Positions 44,003 through 53,048 are shown, numbered from the stretch's first letter. The stretch is 64,000 nucleotides of DNA from Candidatus Allochristensenella caecavium (GCA_904397865.1 CAJFOS010000014.1:62001-126000), one strand, 5' to 3'. Notes: generated from the letters alone by a model not told the origin. Program-made: numbers and translations.

Positions 44003-44719
44003 ATGTCCAATTTGTCCCTGTTGTTTGAAGACCCGGTAGGGTTTCTGCGCAGCATGCTTTTGGTGCTGCCTGCTATCCTGATTGGTCTTTCCGTGCATGA
44101 ATTTGCCCACGCCTGGGTGTCGGACCGTTTAGGCGACCCGACACCGCGCGCACAGGGGCGGTTGACCATTTCGCCTTTTGCCCACGTAGACCCATTTGGG
44201 TTAGCGACATTATTTTTGTTTGGATTCGGTTTTGGCAAACCGGTTATGATTGACCCGCGGCATTACAAGCACCGCAATCGTGGTGAAATCCTGGTGTCCC
44301 TGGCCGGTGTCACGATGAATTTTCTTTGCGCTGTTGTATTTACAGGCATTTTTGTGCTTGTCACCGGTATTCCCTTTGTGGCCAATACCACCATGCTGTC
44401 TGTTGCCATTTTCTATGGCGGCCTGTCCAGTTCCATGCAAATTGTCGCACAGATTCTCTATAACATTATCATCATCAATCTCAACCTGATGATTTTCAAC
44501 CTTTTACCACTACCCCCCTTGGATGGGTATAAAGTGGTAAAGAATATTCTTCTTGGCAAATGGCGGGGCAAACTGCTTAATTTTTTCTGGTTTATCGAGC
44601 GCTATGGGTTTTTGCTCATTATCATCGTGCTTGCCTCCGGCATTCTTGATGGCTATTTTGCTTTCTGTATCAATCATCTGCTATCATTGCTGCAAACGTT
44701 GTTTGGGTGGCTGGTATGA
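44003..44719 (+). CDS. Site-2 protease family (peptidase M50) membrane protein
   Basis: A 238-residue polytopic protein with HEFAH (32-36) as zinc site within a membrane helix and NLLPLPPLDGYK as the second motif that supplies the Asp ligand. Five to six hydrophobic segments are visible. This is the short YwhC-like class. It could in principle serve as the pro-sigma-K protease, but it resembles the generic class more than SpoIVFB and lies next to scpAB, as is common. It overlaps scpA by 4 bases (ATGA). Confidence 0.9.
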   Translation: MSNLSLLFEDPVGFLRSMLLVLPAILIGLSVHEFAHAWVSDRLGDPTPRAQGRLTISPFAHVDPFGLATLFLFGFGFGKPVMIDPRHYKHRNRGEILVSLAGVTMNFLCAVVFTGIFVLVTGIPFVANTTMLSVAIFYGGLSSSMQIVAQILYNIIIINLNLMIFNLLPLPPLDGYKVVKNILLGKWRGKLLNFFWFIERYGFLLIIIVLASGILDGYFAFCINHLLSLLQTLFGWLV

Positions 44720-45429
44720 ATGTTTCTTTCAAACTTGAACAATTCGAAGGGCCGCTGGACCTTCTCCTGCACCTGATTGCACAAAGCGAAGTGAGCATTC
44801 AGGATATCTTTGTTTCTGAGATTACCGAACAATATCTGGCCTATATCGCGCAGATGGACCAGGCAGATATGGAGCTTTCAAGCGAATTTTTGACAATGGC
44901 GGCAACACTGCTGCACATAAAATCGCGTTCCTTGTTGCCGAAGCCGCCGAAAGAGGATGAGGAAGAAGACCCGGAACAGTTGTTGATTTTACAGCTGCAG
45001 GAATATAAGCGAATCAAACAGGTTTCCGAACAATTGCAGCAAATGGAAAAAGACGCGGCCCGAAGTTACTATAAATTACCGGAAGAATTTTGTTTTCAGC
45101 AAGACCCATTGAATCTGGAAGGCGTGGATACGCAAACACTCTGCCAGGCGCTTACCTTGCTTTTGGAAAAAAAAGAGGCCGAACGTACGCGTGAGCCGCG
45201 TGTCAATGTAGTGCGAGCGGAAATGTTCAGCGTTCGTGATAAAATCACCCTGATTCGAAACCGCTTGCAAAGCCAAAAGCAAATGCGTTTTACTGACTTG
45301 TTCGCCAATGACGCCACGCGCACGGAAGTCATCGCTACTTTTCTGGCGCTTCTCGAACTTGTAGCGGCAGGTCAGGCGGCGCTTGAACAACCGGAGCGCT
45401 ATGGAGAAATTCGGATTTTGGCTCGTTAG
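44716..45429 (+). CDS. scpA: Segregation and condensation protein A
   Basis: Kleisin subunit of the SMC-ScpAB condensin. The 237-residue protein has the FEGPLDLLLHLI start and EFLTMAATLLHIKSRSLLP typical of ScpA and ends with a winged helix (VIATFLALLELV). It overlaps the upstream stop codon and is followed by scpB at 8 bases. Confidence 0.96.
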   Translation: MNVSFKLEQFEGPLDLLLHLIAQSEVSIQDIFVSEITEQYLAYIAQMDQADMELSSEFLTMAATLLHIKSRSLLPKPPKEDEEEDPEQLLILQLQEYKRIKQVSEQLQQMEKDAARSYYKLPEEFCFQQDPLNLEGVDTQTLCQALTLLLEKKEAERTREPRVNVVRAEMFSVRDKITLIRNRLQSQKQMRFTDLFANDATRTEVIATFLALLELVAAGQAALEQPERYGEIRILAR

Positions 45430-45437
45430 GAGAAAAG

Positions 45438-45980
45438 ATGCATATGGACCAACAGATGCAATACGGCGCCTTGGAGGCCATCTTGTTTGTTGCCGGAGAA
45501 GCGGTTCCTTTGGAAGAGATTGCACGCGCCCTGGATATGACCATCATGGAACTCGATGCGCTTATCGAACGCTGGCAGTCTGAAATGCGTCAGCAGAAAC
45601 GTGGAGTTGAGCTTGTACGGATGGAGGATAAAGTACAGCTTCGTACCAATGCGCTGTATTCCGCTCAGGTACAACAGGCGTTGAAACCGCTGGGAGAACG
45701 CACGCTTTCTCGCTCCGTGCTGGAGACGCTTTCCATCGTTGCCTATAAACAACCCATTACCCGTGGTGAAATTGAGGGAATCAAAGGCGTCTCGGCGGAT
45801 TACTCCGTTCGCACCTTGCTGGAACGCGGGCTCATTGCTGCCGTCGGCCGTAAAGACACGTTGGGGAAGCCCATTCTCTATGGCACAACGGATGAATTTA
45901 TGCGCCATTTTGGCTTGCAAACGCTTTCGGATTTACCGCCTCTTCCAGAGGAAGTAGCGGAAGAAGAAATTGGAATTTAA
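45438..45980 (+). CDS. scpB: Segregation and condensation protein B
   Basis: The 180-residue partner of ScpA with two winged-helix domains, including LETLSIVAYKQPITRGEIE and YGTTDEFMRHFGL. The start at 45438 follows TAGGAG; an in-frame ATG six bases later is possible. Confidence 0.96.
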   Translation: MHMDQQMQYGALEAILFVAGEAVPLEEIARALDMTIMELDALIERWQSEMRQQKRGVELVRMEDKVQLRTNALYSAQVQQALKPLGERTLSRSVLETLSIVAYKQPITRGEIEGIKGVSADYSVRTLLERGLIAAVGRKDTLGKPILYGTTDEFMRHFGLQTLSDLPPLPEEVAEEEIGI

Positions 45981-46030
45981 CGGTTAAAAATGCCATTTTT
46001 GGATATTCTAATCTGCGGGAGGACGCAGTG

Positions 46031-46570
46031 ATGGGTATCCTTTTTCTTTTCCTGCTTGTGCTTTTAATAGGTATAGTACTCATTCTCTGTATGGCAATCG
46101 ACATACGGGGAACCTTTTCAATCGAAAAATCGGACATGCGAGGAAAGCTCGAAGTGCGTGTATTGGGAGGCCTGTTTTCTCACACTTTTTTGCTCCCGTC
46201 CTCCTGGCGCTGGCCGAAACGTAAAAAGAAGTCATCGCACAAACATGCTTGGAAGCGGTATTGTGCTCTTTTTTACCGCGTTATACGCGCGTTGGATGTG
46301 TTTACTTTTAAGGTGCAAATACGCATAGGTACGGACGATGCCGCACAAACGGCGTTGCTTTGCGGCGGTATTACCGCATTTTTGCAGTCTGTCTTTTGCG
46401 GTGTGTTGCCAAAGGGAAAATCCGGCGATGGCTGGCAGGGCATCGCCGTTCCCGCCTTTGATAAACCCTGTCTGGATATCAAAATTGCATGCATAATCCG
46501 CATTCGTCTGGTGCACATTATAGGTGCGGCCATCTGCTGGCAAGTCCAATCACTGAAGGAGCGAACATAA
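46031..46570 (+). CDS. DUF2953 (YtfI-like) membrane protein
   Basis: A 179-residue protein with an N-terminal membrane helix (LFLFLLVLLIGIVLILCMAI) and a beta-rich cytosolic or extracytoplasmic region. It belongs to the DUF2953 family, whose Bacillus member ytfI forms a pair with the sporulation gene ytfJ, as here. No catalytic motif is seen. The ATG at 46031 follows GGGAGG at seven bases. The stop codon overlaps the ytfJ start (TAATG). Confidence 0.8.
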   Translation: MGILFLFLLVLLIGIVLILCMAIDIRGTFSIEKSDMRGKLEVRVLGGLFSHTFLLPSSWRWPKRKKKSSHKHAWKRYCALFYRVIRALDVFTFKVQIRIGTDDAAQTALLCGGITAFLQSVFCGVLPKGKSGDGWQGIAVPAFDKPCLDIKIACIIRIRLVHIIGAAICWQVQSLKERT

Positions 46571-47151
46571 TGCATCCAATTGAAAATATGATGAAAACAT
46601 CCATGGAACAGATTCGCGAAATGGTGGATGTCAATACCATTATCGGCGACCCAGTTCAAACTCAGGAAGGCGGCGTCATCATTCCGATTTCCAAAGTATC
46701 GTTTGGTTTTGTCGCGGGCGGTGGCGAATACGGTACAGGCGGAAGCATGCGGGAAAGCTCAGGAAAAGACAGCACGGAAAATCCGTTTGCAGGAGGCAGC
46801 GGTGCTGGCATTAGCCTGCATCCGATGGCCTTTGTCATTGTCAATGGTGAAAACATCCGCCTGCTACCCGTGCAGGAAAGCACGCCGCTGGACCGGTTAA
46901 TGGACCTTTCTCCACAACTTTTCAAGTTGGTCAAACAATGGATGAATGGGGAAAAGAATGAAACGGAAGAACATAACCAGTGCCAGAAAGGGGATGCAAC
47001 GATGGGAAAACATAAAAAGAACTGCCACAAGGGAACGGTAGATGTAGAAGTAGACAATACGGTCCTAGGTCTCAACGATGAAGATACATTAGCCGCTTAC
47101 GACCCAGAGAAGGACAAGGTCATCACACCGTCTACCGGGGCTCAAAATTAA
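46570..47151 (+). CDS. ytfJ: GerW-family spore protein YtfJ with C-terminal extension
   Basis: The first 120 or so residues carry the YtfJ/GerW pattern: MVDVNTIIGDPV, GGVIIPISKVSFGFVAGG, and a Gly/Ser-rich middle. GerW is needed for spore germination in some Bacillus and Streptomyces. Normal members end near DRLMDLSPQL; here about 65 extra residues follow, starting with a charged linker and then a MGKHKKNCHKG segment. An AAAGGGG site stands eight bases before the ATG of that segment (47002), so a separate 49-residue product is conceivable. A strong terminator follows. Confidence 0.88.
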   Translation: MHPIENMMKTSMEQIREMVDVNTIIGDPVQTQEGGVIIPISKVSFGFVAGGGEYGTGGSMRESSGKDSTENPFAGGSGAGISLHPMAFVIVNGENIRLLPVQESTPLDRLMDLSPQLFKLVKQWMNGEKNETEEHNQCQKGDATMGKHKKNCHKGTVDVEVDNTVLGLNDEDTLAAYDPEKDKVITPSTGAQN

Positions 47152-47169
47152 CCAACCGTATCGAACCAG

Positions 47170-47205
47170 AAAAAAGAGGGGGACTATCCCCCCTCTTTTT
47201 TCTTT
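47170..47205 (+). terminator. Intrinsic terminator after ytfJ
   Basis: A nearly perfect stem of AAAAAGAGGGGG with CCCCCTCTTTTT and a five-base loop, followed by more T. It ends the scpA-ytfJ unit. Confidence 0.93.
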
Positions 47206-47208
47206 TGC

Positions 47209-47235
47209 ATACAGCGTATCCACTTGGCATAAAAC
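47209..47235 (+). promoter_or_regulatory. Possible sigma-E-like promoter for dacB
   Basis: ATA (47209-47211), 16 bases, then CATAAAAC (47228-47235), six of eight positions of the sigma-E -10 pattern. It lies right after the terminator and 21 bases before dacB. Confidence 0.4.
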
Positions 47236-47255
47236 GCAATAGAGGTGATACAGGG

Positions 47256-48401
47256 ATGAAAAAAAGGTGCGCTTTCCTCCTTTGCGTGACGCTGATACTA
47301 TGTATATCATGGACAACAGTCGGCACAACGGCCTTAGCAGCCCCCGAAATTGCCGCAGAGGCCGCAGCCACCGCAGAAGTGGAGACAGGCCGTATTTTAT
47401 TCAGTAAAAATGGGGATAAGCAACTGCCTATGGCCAGTACAACCAAAATCATGACCGCCATCTTAGCCGTTGAATCCGGGCGTTTGGATGAAGTGGTGAC
47501 CATTCCGCAAGAAGCTGCGGGTGTGGAAGGGTCCAGCATCTATTTAAAGGCAGGCGAAAAATTTACGCTCGAACATCTGGTATATGGGCTTATGCTCCGC
47601 AGCGGCAACGATGCCGCGGAGGCCATTGCTATCTTTCTGGCCGGGGATGTACCGTCTTTTGTCAAGCAAATGAATGCAAAAGCTCAGGAGATTGGCGCCC
47701 TGCATACGCAATTTCAAAATCCGCACGGCCTCCCGGCCGACCAGCATTACACAACCGCCAACGACCTTGCGCGCATCGCCGCTTATGGCATGCGCAATCA
47801 GACATTTGCAACCATCGTTGGCACCAAAACCATGACCATGGAGCCACAGGGGGCTGGTGAACGGCGTACCATTCAAAATAAAAATAAACTGTTATGGAAT
47901 CTGGAAGGAGGCATCGGTATCAAAACCGGCTACACGAAAGCGGCGGGGAAATGCCTAGTTGGCGCAGTGGAAAACGATACGGCTCGTGTAGTCAGCGTGG
48001 TCTTAAATGACCAGTCCATGTGGGATGATAGCATTCTCTGGCTCAATACCAGCCTCAGTCAACTCAAAAAGACAGACATTTTATCAGTAGGAACGGTCGC
48101 TGGGCATGTGCCTGTTGCGGGCGCAGTCGACCAAGATGTTCAGGTCGAAGCCGTTACCACTGATTCCTTTTCCTTTGCATTGATGGAATCGGAAAAGGAA
48201 AAGATTGATATTCACTATGACCTATACACGGGCGTGCAGGCACCCGTTGCGCAGGGAGACCCATTGGGAACTTGTACCATTACTTTTGACGGACAGATTA
48301 TCTACCAGGGAGATGTTGTTGCCAATCAATCCATCAAAGCGGATACATGGGGGGACCGCCTTCGCAAGGTGATTGATGGCTGGATTATGCTTGCATCTTG
48401 A
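47256..48401 (+). CDS. dacB: D-alanyl-D-alanine carboxypeptidase (S11), catalytically intact
   Basis: A 381-residue secreted penicillin-binding protein. It has an N-terminal signal (about 1-29), the SxxK motif STTK (61-64), SGN (116-118) and KTG (223-225), all intact, and a C-terminal beta domain. It trims the terminal D-Ala from peptidoglycan peptides. Sporulation-type neighbours and a sigma-E-like site suggest a role in spore cortex, like Bacillus DacB, but a vegetative role cannot be excluded. The ATG at 47256 follows AGAGGTGATACAGGG. Confidence 0.88.
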   Translation: MKKRCAFLLCVTLILCISWTTVGTTALAAPEIAAEAAATAEVETGRILFSKNGDKQLPMASTTKIMTAILAVESGRLDEVVTIPQEAAGVEGSSIYLKAGEKFTLEHLVYGLMLRSGNDAAEAIAIFLAGDVPSFVKQMNAKAQEIGALHTQFQNPHGLPADQHYTTANDLARIAAYGMRNQTFATIVGTKTMTMEPQGAGERRTIQNKNKLLWNLEGGIGIKTGYTKAAGKCLVGAVENDTARVVSVVLNDQSMWDDSILWLNTSLSQLKKTDILSVGTVAGHVPVAGAVDQDVQVEAVTTDSFSFALMESEKEKIDIHYDLYTGVQAPVAQGDPLGTCTITFDGQIIYQGDVVANQSIKADTWGDRLRKVIDGWIMLAS

Positions 48402-48427
48402 CCTGCCGATGCAAATCACATTATAAT
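48398..48427 (+). promoter_or_regulatory. Sigma-A promoter for rluB
   Basis: TTGACC (48398-48403), an 18-base spacer and TATAAT (48422-48427). The -35 overlaps the dacB stop codon. Confidence 0.6.
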
Positions 48428-48436
48428 AATTTGTCA

Positions 48437-48461
48437 GCCGCGCCGCGTGCGCGGCTTTTTT
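48437..48461 (+). terminator. Terminator-type hairpin in the rluB leader
   Basis: GCCGCGC pairs with GCGCGGC (48437-48443 with 48449-48455) and runs into six T. It stops dacB transcripts but also lies about 10 bases after the predicted rluB promoter. Confidence 0.8.
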
Positions 48462-48472
48462 AGGAGGAAACG

Positions 48473-49204
48473 ATGGTTCGCTTGCAAAAATTTTTAGCCG
48501 ACTGCGGAGTCGCTTCGCGCAGAGCCAGCGAAGCAATCATTCAGCAGGGGCGCGTCAAAGTCAATGGACAGATTGTTACGCAGATGGGCGTATCCATTAA
48601 TCCCAATCACGATATCGTTTCTGTAGATGGCCATCGTGTAACAATGAAAAGCGGTCATGTTTATTATGCGTTCTATAAACCAAGAGGCGTGATTTGTACG
48701 CTCTCCGATGAAAAAGGGCGTCGTAGTGTTGCCGACTTTTTCAAGCATTCCACACGCCGCGTTTTTCCTGTCGGCCGGCTGGATTCCGATTCAGAAGGAC
48801 TTTTGCTGGTCACGGATGATGGTGATTTTGCTTTGCGTGTGACGCATCCCCGTTATGAGGTCAAAAAAATATACCGCGCCACTTTGGACAAGCCTTATAA
48901 CAGCCGCCTTTGCCAGGCGCTGGTGGATGGGGTGGACATTGGTGATTCCGTGCCGGCCAAGGCTGTATTTGTCACATTCACAAACCGCGAAGATGGTCGA
49001 AGCGTTGTAGAGATTACGCTGCAAGATGGTCGAAACCGGCAGGTGCGTAGGATGTTCGAATCCCAGGGATTTGCCGTGCTCAAATTAAAGCGCACCCAAA
49101 TTGGGCAGCTGGAGCTGGGAGACATGAAACCCGGTACCTCACGTAAAATTACGCGCACAGAAGCCGATAAAGCCATGCTGGAGCCTTTAAAAAAGCATTA
49201 TTGA
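48473..49204 (+). CDS. rluB: RluB/RsuA-family rRNA pseudouridine synthase
   Basis: A 243-residue enzyme with an N-terminal S4 domain (RLQKFLADCGVASRRASE) and the catalytic motif VGRLDSDSEGLLL with the active Asp, plus RNRQVRRMFE. It converts uridine to pseudouridine in rRNA; RluB acts on 23S helix 89 in other bacteria. The start follows TAGGAGGAAA. It overlaps no upstream gene. Confidence 0.94.
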   Translation: MVRLQKFLADCGVASRRASEAIIQQGRVKVNGQIVTQMGVSINPNHDIVSVDGHRVTMKSGHVYYAFYKPRGVICTLSDEKGRRSVADFFKHSTRRVFPVGRLDSDSEGLLLVTDDGDFALRVTHPRYEVKKIYRATLDKPYNSRLCQALVDGVDIGDSVPAKAVFVTFTNREDGRSVVEITLQDGRNRQVRRMFESQGFAVLKLKRTQIGQLELGDMKPGTSRKITRTEADKAMLEPLKKHY

Positions 49205-49218
49205 AAGAGGGAACCGCC

Positions 49219-49854
49219 GTGCAATTATACATCGTCCGTCACGGGACGACAGATTGGAACCAGGCGCATAAAATTCAGGGTGCCGTTGACATTCCGCTCA
49301 ACGCGGAAGGAATGCAGCAGGCGCAAAATATTGCCCGGCGTCTGACGGATATACCGTTGGCTCGCGTGTTCAGCAGCCCGCTGATGCGCGCTTATCAGAC
49401 AGCTCAGGCAATAGCTGCGCCGCATGGCCTTTGCGTGGAAAAACAAGACGCATTATCCGAACTCGGCTTTGGCCGCTGGGAAGGCGATAACTTCCGTCAT
49501 ATTGCGCAAACCGAACCGGATTTGTATCATACCTTCCGCCATCACCCTGAACAGATGGTGATGCCCGGCGGCCAGTCATTGGCCGGGCGTTTGGCACAAT
49601 CTGTACAATTTGTACAGCAGATGCTTTGGCCGCTGGAACATGCCTGTGAACACGTAGCCATCATTTCCCATGCGTATGGCATTCGGTTGCTGATGGCTGC
49701 GCTTTTTGAAGCGCCGTTGACATTGACAACCCGCTTCTTCTTCCCCAATACCTCTCTTACAATCGTCAAGTTGAAAGCCCATCAGGCCAGCCTATGGCTG
49801 TTGGGGGACGACCATCATAATCAGCAATCGAACGGGGGCGGACACGCAAGATGA
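49219..49854 (+). CDS. Histidine phosphatase family protein, tandem copy 1
   Basis: A 211-residue phosphoglycerate mutase-like phosphatase. RHG near residue 7 carries the phospho-accepting His, FSSPLMRAYQTA the second phosphate pocket, ELGFGRWEG the acid region, and ISHAYGIRLL the second His. The C-terminus has the LLGDDHHNQ motif shared by all three copies. The substrate is unknown (cobalamin or sugar phosphates are handled by relatives). The GTG at 49219 follows AAAGAGGG. It overlaps copy 2 by 4 bases. Confidence 0.88.
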   Translation: MQLYIVRHGTTDWNQAHKIQGAVDIPLNAEGMQQAQNIARRLTDIPLARVFSSPLMRAYQTAQAIAAPHGLCVEKQDALSELGFGRWEGDNFRHIAQTEPDLYHTFRHHPEQMVMPGGQSLAGRLAQSVQFVQQMLWPLEHACEHVAIISHAYGIRLLMAALFEAPLTLTTRFFFPNTSLTIVKLKAHQASLWLLGDDHHNQQSNGGGHAR

Positions 49855-50477
49855 ATTTATATATCGTTCGGCATGGACAGACGGAATGGAACATCATTGG
49901 GCGTATGCAAGGTTCATCGGATATCCCGCTCAACCAGGTTGGCCGGCAACAGGCCGAAAATGTAGCCAGACGATTTCAGTCCATTCCCTTGCATGCCGCC
50001 TATGCTAGTCCGCTTTCACGGGCATATGACACCGCAGAGGCCATTGTGCGCGGCCGCTCGCTATTCATCGAAAAAGAGCCCGCGCTGATAGAGGTTGGCT
50101 TTGGCGTTTGGGAGGGGAAGAGCTTTGAAGAAATGGATTCAGTGTATGCAGAACCTTTTCATGCCTTCATGAACGACCCTGAACATTTCCCAGCCCCGCA
50201 GGGTGGCGATGACATGCAAAAGCGATTGGTCGATATGCGCGCTTTTTTGCAGCGCCTCTTGCAGCAATATACCCAGGGGGAAAATGTTCTTCTTGTCACC
50301 CATGGCTTTGCAATCCGCATTCTGCTGTCCGTTATTATGGATGCGCCGCTAAAATACATGTCAGCTTTTTTCATGGGGAATACGTCCATTTCCATCATAC
50401 GGTACGAACATGGCCGTCCACGAATCGAACTTTTGGGCGATTGTTCGCATAATCCGGAAGGTATAGGTGTAGGGTGA
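49851..50477 (+). CDS. Histidine phosphatase family protein, tandem copy 2
   Basis: A 208-residue paralogue with YIVRHGQTEWN at the N-terminus, YASPLSRAYDTAE, EVGFGVWEGKSF and LVTHGFAIRILL. It ends in LLGDCSHNPEG. It starts with ATG overlapping the previous stop codon. Copies 2 and 3 are closer in length and start sequence to each other than to copy 1. Confidence 0.88.
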   Translation: MNLYIVRHGQTEWNIIGRMQGSSDIPLNQVGRQQAENVARRFQSIPLHAAYASPLSRAYDTAEAIVRGRSLFIEKEPALIEVGFGVWEGKSFEEMDSVYAEPFHAFMNDPEHFPAPQGGDDMQKRLVDMRAFLQRLLQQYTQGENVLLVTHGFAIRILLSVIMDAPLKYMSAFFMGNTSISIIRYEHGRPRIELLGDCSHNPEGIGVG

Positions 50478-50478
50478 A

Positions 50479-51105
50479 ATGAATTTATGGATTGTCCGGC
50501 ACGGACAGACTGCTTGGAATATTCAGCGCCGCTTTCAGGGAATTTCCGATATCCCTTTGGATGCCGATGGTATCCAGCAGGCGGAAAATTTGGCGCAACG
50601 GCTCAAAGCAATACGTTTTACCGCCATCTATGCCAGTCCTCTATCGCGCTCCCTTCAAACGGCGCAAATCATCGCGGCCCATAGCATCGATGCACCGCCC
50701 ATTCAAACAACCCCTGATTTAATGGAAATTTCTTTTGGTGAGTATGAAGGGGCGTCCATTCCTGCTTTGGAACAGGCGCTTCCACCGGATTTTCGTACCT
50801 ATCGTTATACGCCTTCCAAGGCTACGTTGCCGGGGGGCGATTGCATCGCCCAGCGTGCGCAACAACTTCGGTCTTTTCTGGACGGTCTAGACCAACAGTA
50901 CGGAGAATCAGACGACGTCCTTCTGTCCGCACATGGATATTTAATTCGTATGATGCTGACAATGTTCATGCATGCTTCACTGGATTTGTTGAACATCTTC
51001 CGCATTGGCAATACAGCGCTCACCTTGGTGCAGTACACCGGCGGTCAGGCGCGCATTTTCCTGGTGGGGGACACTTCGCATAATCGGGGGGGACGTTTGG
51101 CATGA
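50479..51105 (+). CDS. Histidine phosphatase family protein, tandem copy 3
   Basis: A 208-residue paralogue with WIVRHGQTAWN, YASPLSRSLQTAQ, EISFGEYEGASI and LSAHGYLIRMML, ending in LVGDTSHNRGG. The His residues and pocket Arg are kept. The ATG is 1 base after the previous stop; its stop codon overlaps the flavoprotein gene start (ATGA). Confidence 0.88.
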   Translation: MNLWIVRHGQTAWNIQRRFQGISDIPLDADGIQQAENLAQRLKAIRFTAIYASPLSRSLQTAQIIAAHSIDAPPIQTTPDLMEISFGEYEGASIPALEQALPPDFRTYRYTPSKATLPGGDCIAQRAQQLRSFLDGLDQQYGESDDVLLSAHGYLIRMMLTMFMHASLDLLNIFRIGNTALTLVQYTGGQARIFLVGDTSHNRGGRLA

Positions 51106-52329
51106 AACAATCTCTCTTGGTCATCGGCGGCGGTCCAGCAGGCGTGATGACTGCCTTGACGGCCGCGCGTAAAGGTGTATATACAACCTTGTTGGAAGCT
51201 ACACCCCGGTTGATGAACAAGCTGCGCATCACTGGCAAGGGCCGTTGCAATCTAACCAACGCCAGCGAGGGGCCGGACTTCTTAGCACACATCGTACACG
51301 GTGACCGCTTTTTCCGCAGTGCATTTTCTCAGTTTGACAATCATTCACTGATGGAACTGATGGAATCGCTGGGTGTTCCGTTGAAGGTGGAACAGGGGCA
51401 GCGTGTTTTTCCAGCCGATGACCGGGCGCATAGTGTTGCAGATGCGCTGACACATGCGCTCAAGCAAGCTGGCGTTCACGTCATTGTAAAAGCACGTGTC
51501 TGCGCATTTGACTGCGAGGAGGGACGGATTACGTCCGTCTATACGGAGGACGGGCGCTCCTTTTCCGCTCGCTATTACGTTCTTGCCACGGGCGGCGCCA
51601 GTTATCCAGTGACCGGTTCGCGAGGGGACGGCATTGGCGCGCGCATGCAATCATACAGTTACGGCGCTTCGCCCTTCGTTAGCACCCGTTATTACGCAAG
51701 AAACCTGGGTGCGGGATGTACAGGGCCTCTCATTAAAAAATGTGCGTCTGAGTGCCTTTGAAAATGGTAAAAGAGTATTTGCAAAACAAGGAGAAATGCT
51801 ATTCACTGCTTCGGGCGTCAGCGGCCCGCTGGTTCTTTCGGCCACGGCACATCTTCATACAGATGGTGGGGTCCTATCCATTGACTGGAAACCGGCACTC
51901 CAATCCGAACAGTTGGATGCACGATTGCTCAAGGATTTGGCCGACCAATCAAACCGCAGTATAAAGACGGTATTAAACGGCTATCTGCCGCGTTCCATGG
52001 TCCCTGTTTTTTTGAATCTGGCACAGATAGATGCGGATAAGCCATGCCATCAGGTCAACAAAAAGGAACGTGCCGCGCTTGTGCGCCTTTTTAAGGATTG
52101 CCCGCTTCATGTGCAACAGGTAGGTCCCATCGAGGCCGCCATCGTTACAAGCGGGGGTGTATCATTAAAAGAGGTGGACCCTAAGCGAATGAAAAGCAAA
52201 CGGGTCGACAATCTTTCCTTCGCAGGCGAAATTCTGGATTTGGATGCCTATACGGGCGGTTATAATCTACAGATTGCATTCTCTACAGGCTTTGCAGCTG
52301 GCTGGCATTGTGCCATAATAAAAGAATAA
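51102..52329 (+). pseudogene. HI0933/BaiN-family flavoprotein gene with a frameshift
   Basis: Two consecutive reading frames together encode one NAD(P)/FAD-dependent oxidoreductase of the HI0933 family. The first (51102-51761) has GGGPAGVMTA, the GKGRCNLTN motif and LATGGASYPVTGS; the second (from about 51634) resumes with TALRPSLAP, VQGLSLKNV, FTASGVSGP and the C-terminal GGVSLKEVDPKRMKSK and FAGEILDLDAYTGGYN regions. The switch falls at a (GC)4 run at 51637-51644; one more GC unit would restore one frame. It may be a genuine mutation, slippage or a sequencing error. The neighbours cmk and plsC are the usual partners. Confidence 0.85.
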
Positions 52330-52376
52330 ACGACTATCATTTCTTTGATTCCCATCGATAAAGGAGTACGAATTCC

Positions 52377-53048
52377 ATGGCGATATCTCATGTGAACATT
52401 GCAATCGACGGCCCCGCGGGTGCGGGAAAGAGCACGGCCGCACGCGGATTGGCAGATGCCCTAAACATTCATATTCTGGATTCCGGGGCATTGTTCCGTG
52501 CTTTTGCGCTGCGGGCGTTACGCCGGGGCGCGGATTTGACAGATGCCGACGCCGTTGAAAAGGCATTGGACGGTGCTACGCTGGATATCAAAGCCGAAGC
52601 GGACGGACAGCGTACCATCTTGGATGGGGAGGATGTTTCACAGGCGATTCGCACGCCTGAAGTAGCCGCAGGTGCTTCAGCCATTGGCGCAATTCCATAT
52701 GTGCGCAATGTTCTGACACAGCAGGTGCGCAAGATAGCCGCGCAGCTTTCCGTCGTTGTCGATGGCCGTGATATCGGTACGGCCATGCTTCCGCAGGCTG
52801 ATTTTAAGTTTTTCCTGACCGCTACGCCGGAAGAACGCGCACGCCGCCGCTATGAAGAACAGCGTGCAAAAGGCAACGAACAACCCTATGAGGAAGTTCT
52901 CCAGGGCATCAAAAAACGCGATCACTTTGACGCTAATCGTTCTATTGCGCCACTGAAGCAGGCACAGGATGCCTTTGTGATTGATTCGACGGAGATGGAT
53001 GCGGAAAGTGTGATTGCAACGATGCTATCCATTATTGAGGGTAAATGA
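52377..53048 (+). CDS. cmk: Cytidylate kinase
   Basis: Phosphorylates CMP and dCMP. The 223-residue protein has the P-loop GPAGAGKST at about 11-19, the DSGALFRAFALRAL stretch, a GRDIGTAMLP motif and the RxxxR lid (ARRRYEEQ). The start follows AAAGGAG. First gene of the cmk-plsC-ispH/rpsA unit. Confidence 0.96.
   Translation: MAISHVNIAIDGPAGAGKSTAARGLADALNIHILDSGALFRAFALRALRRGADLTDADAVEKALDGATLDIKAEADGQRTILDGEDVSQAIRTPEVAAGASAIGAIPYVRNVLTQQVRKIAAQLSVVVDGRDIGTAMLPQADFKFFLTATPEERARRRYEEQRAKGNEQPYEEVLQGIKKRDHFDANRSIAPLKQAQDAFVIDSTEMDAESVIATMLSIIEGK

Noticed and set aside
44003-44719. SpoIVFB, the pro-sigma-K protease
   Set aside because: The M50 protein has the motif but is of the short YwhC-like class next to scpAB, and no spoIVFA is adjacent.
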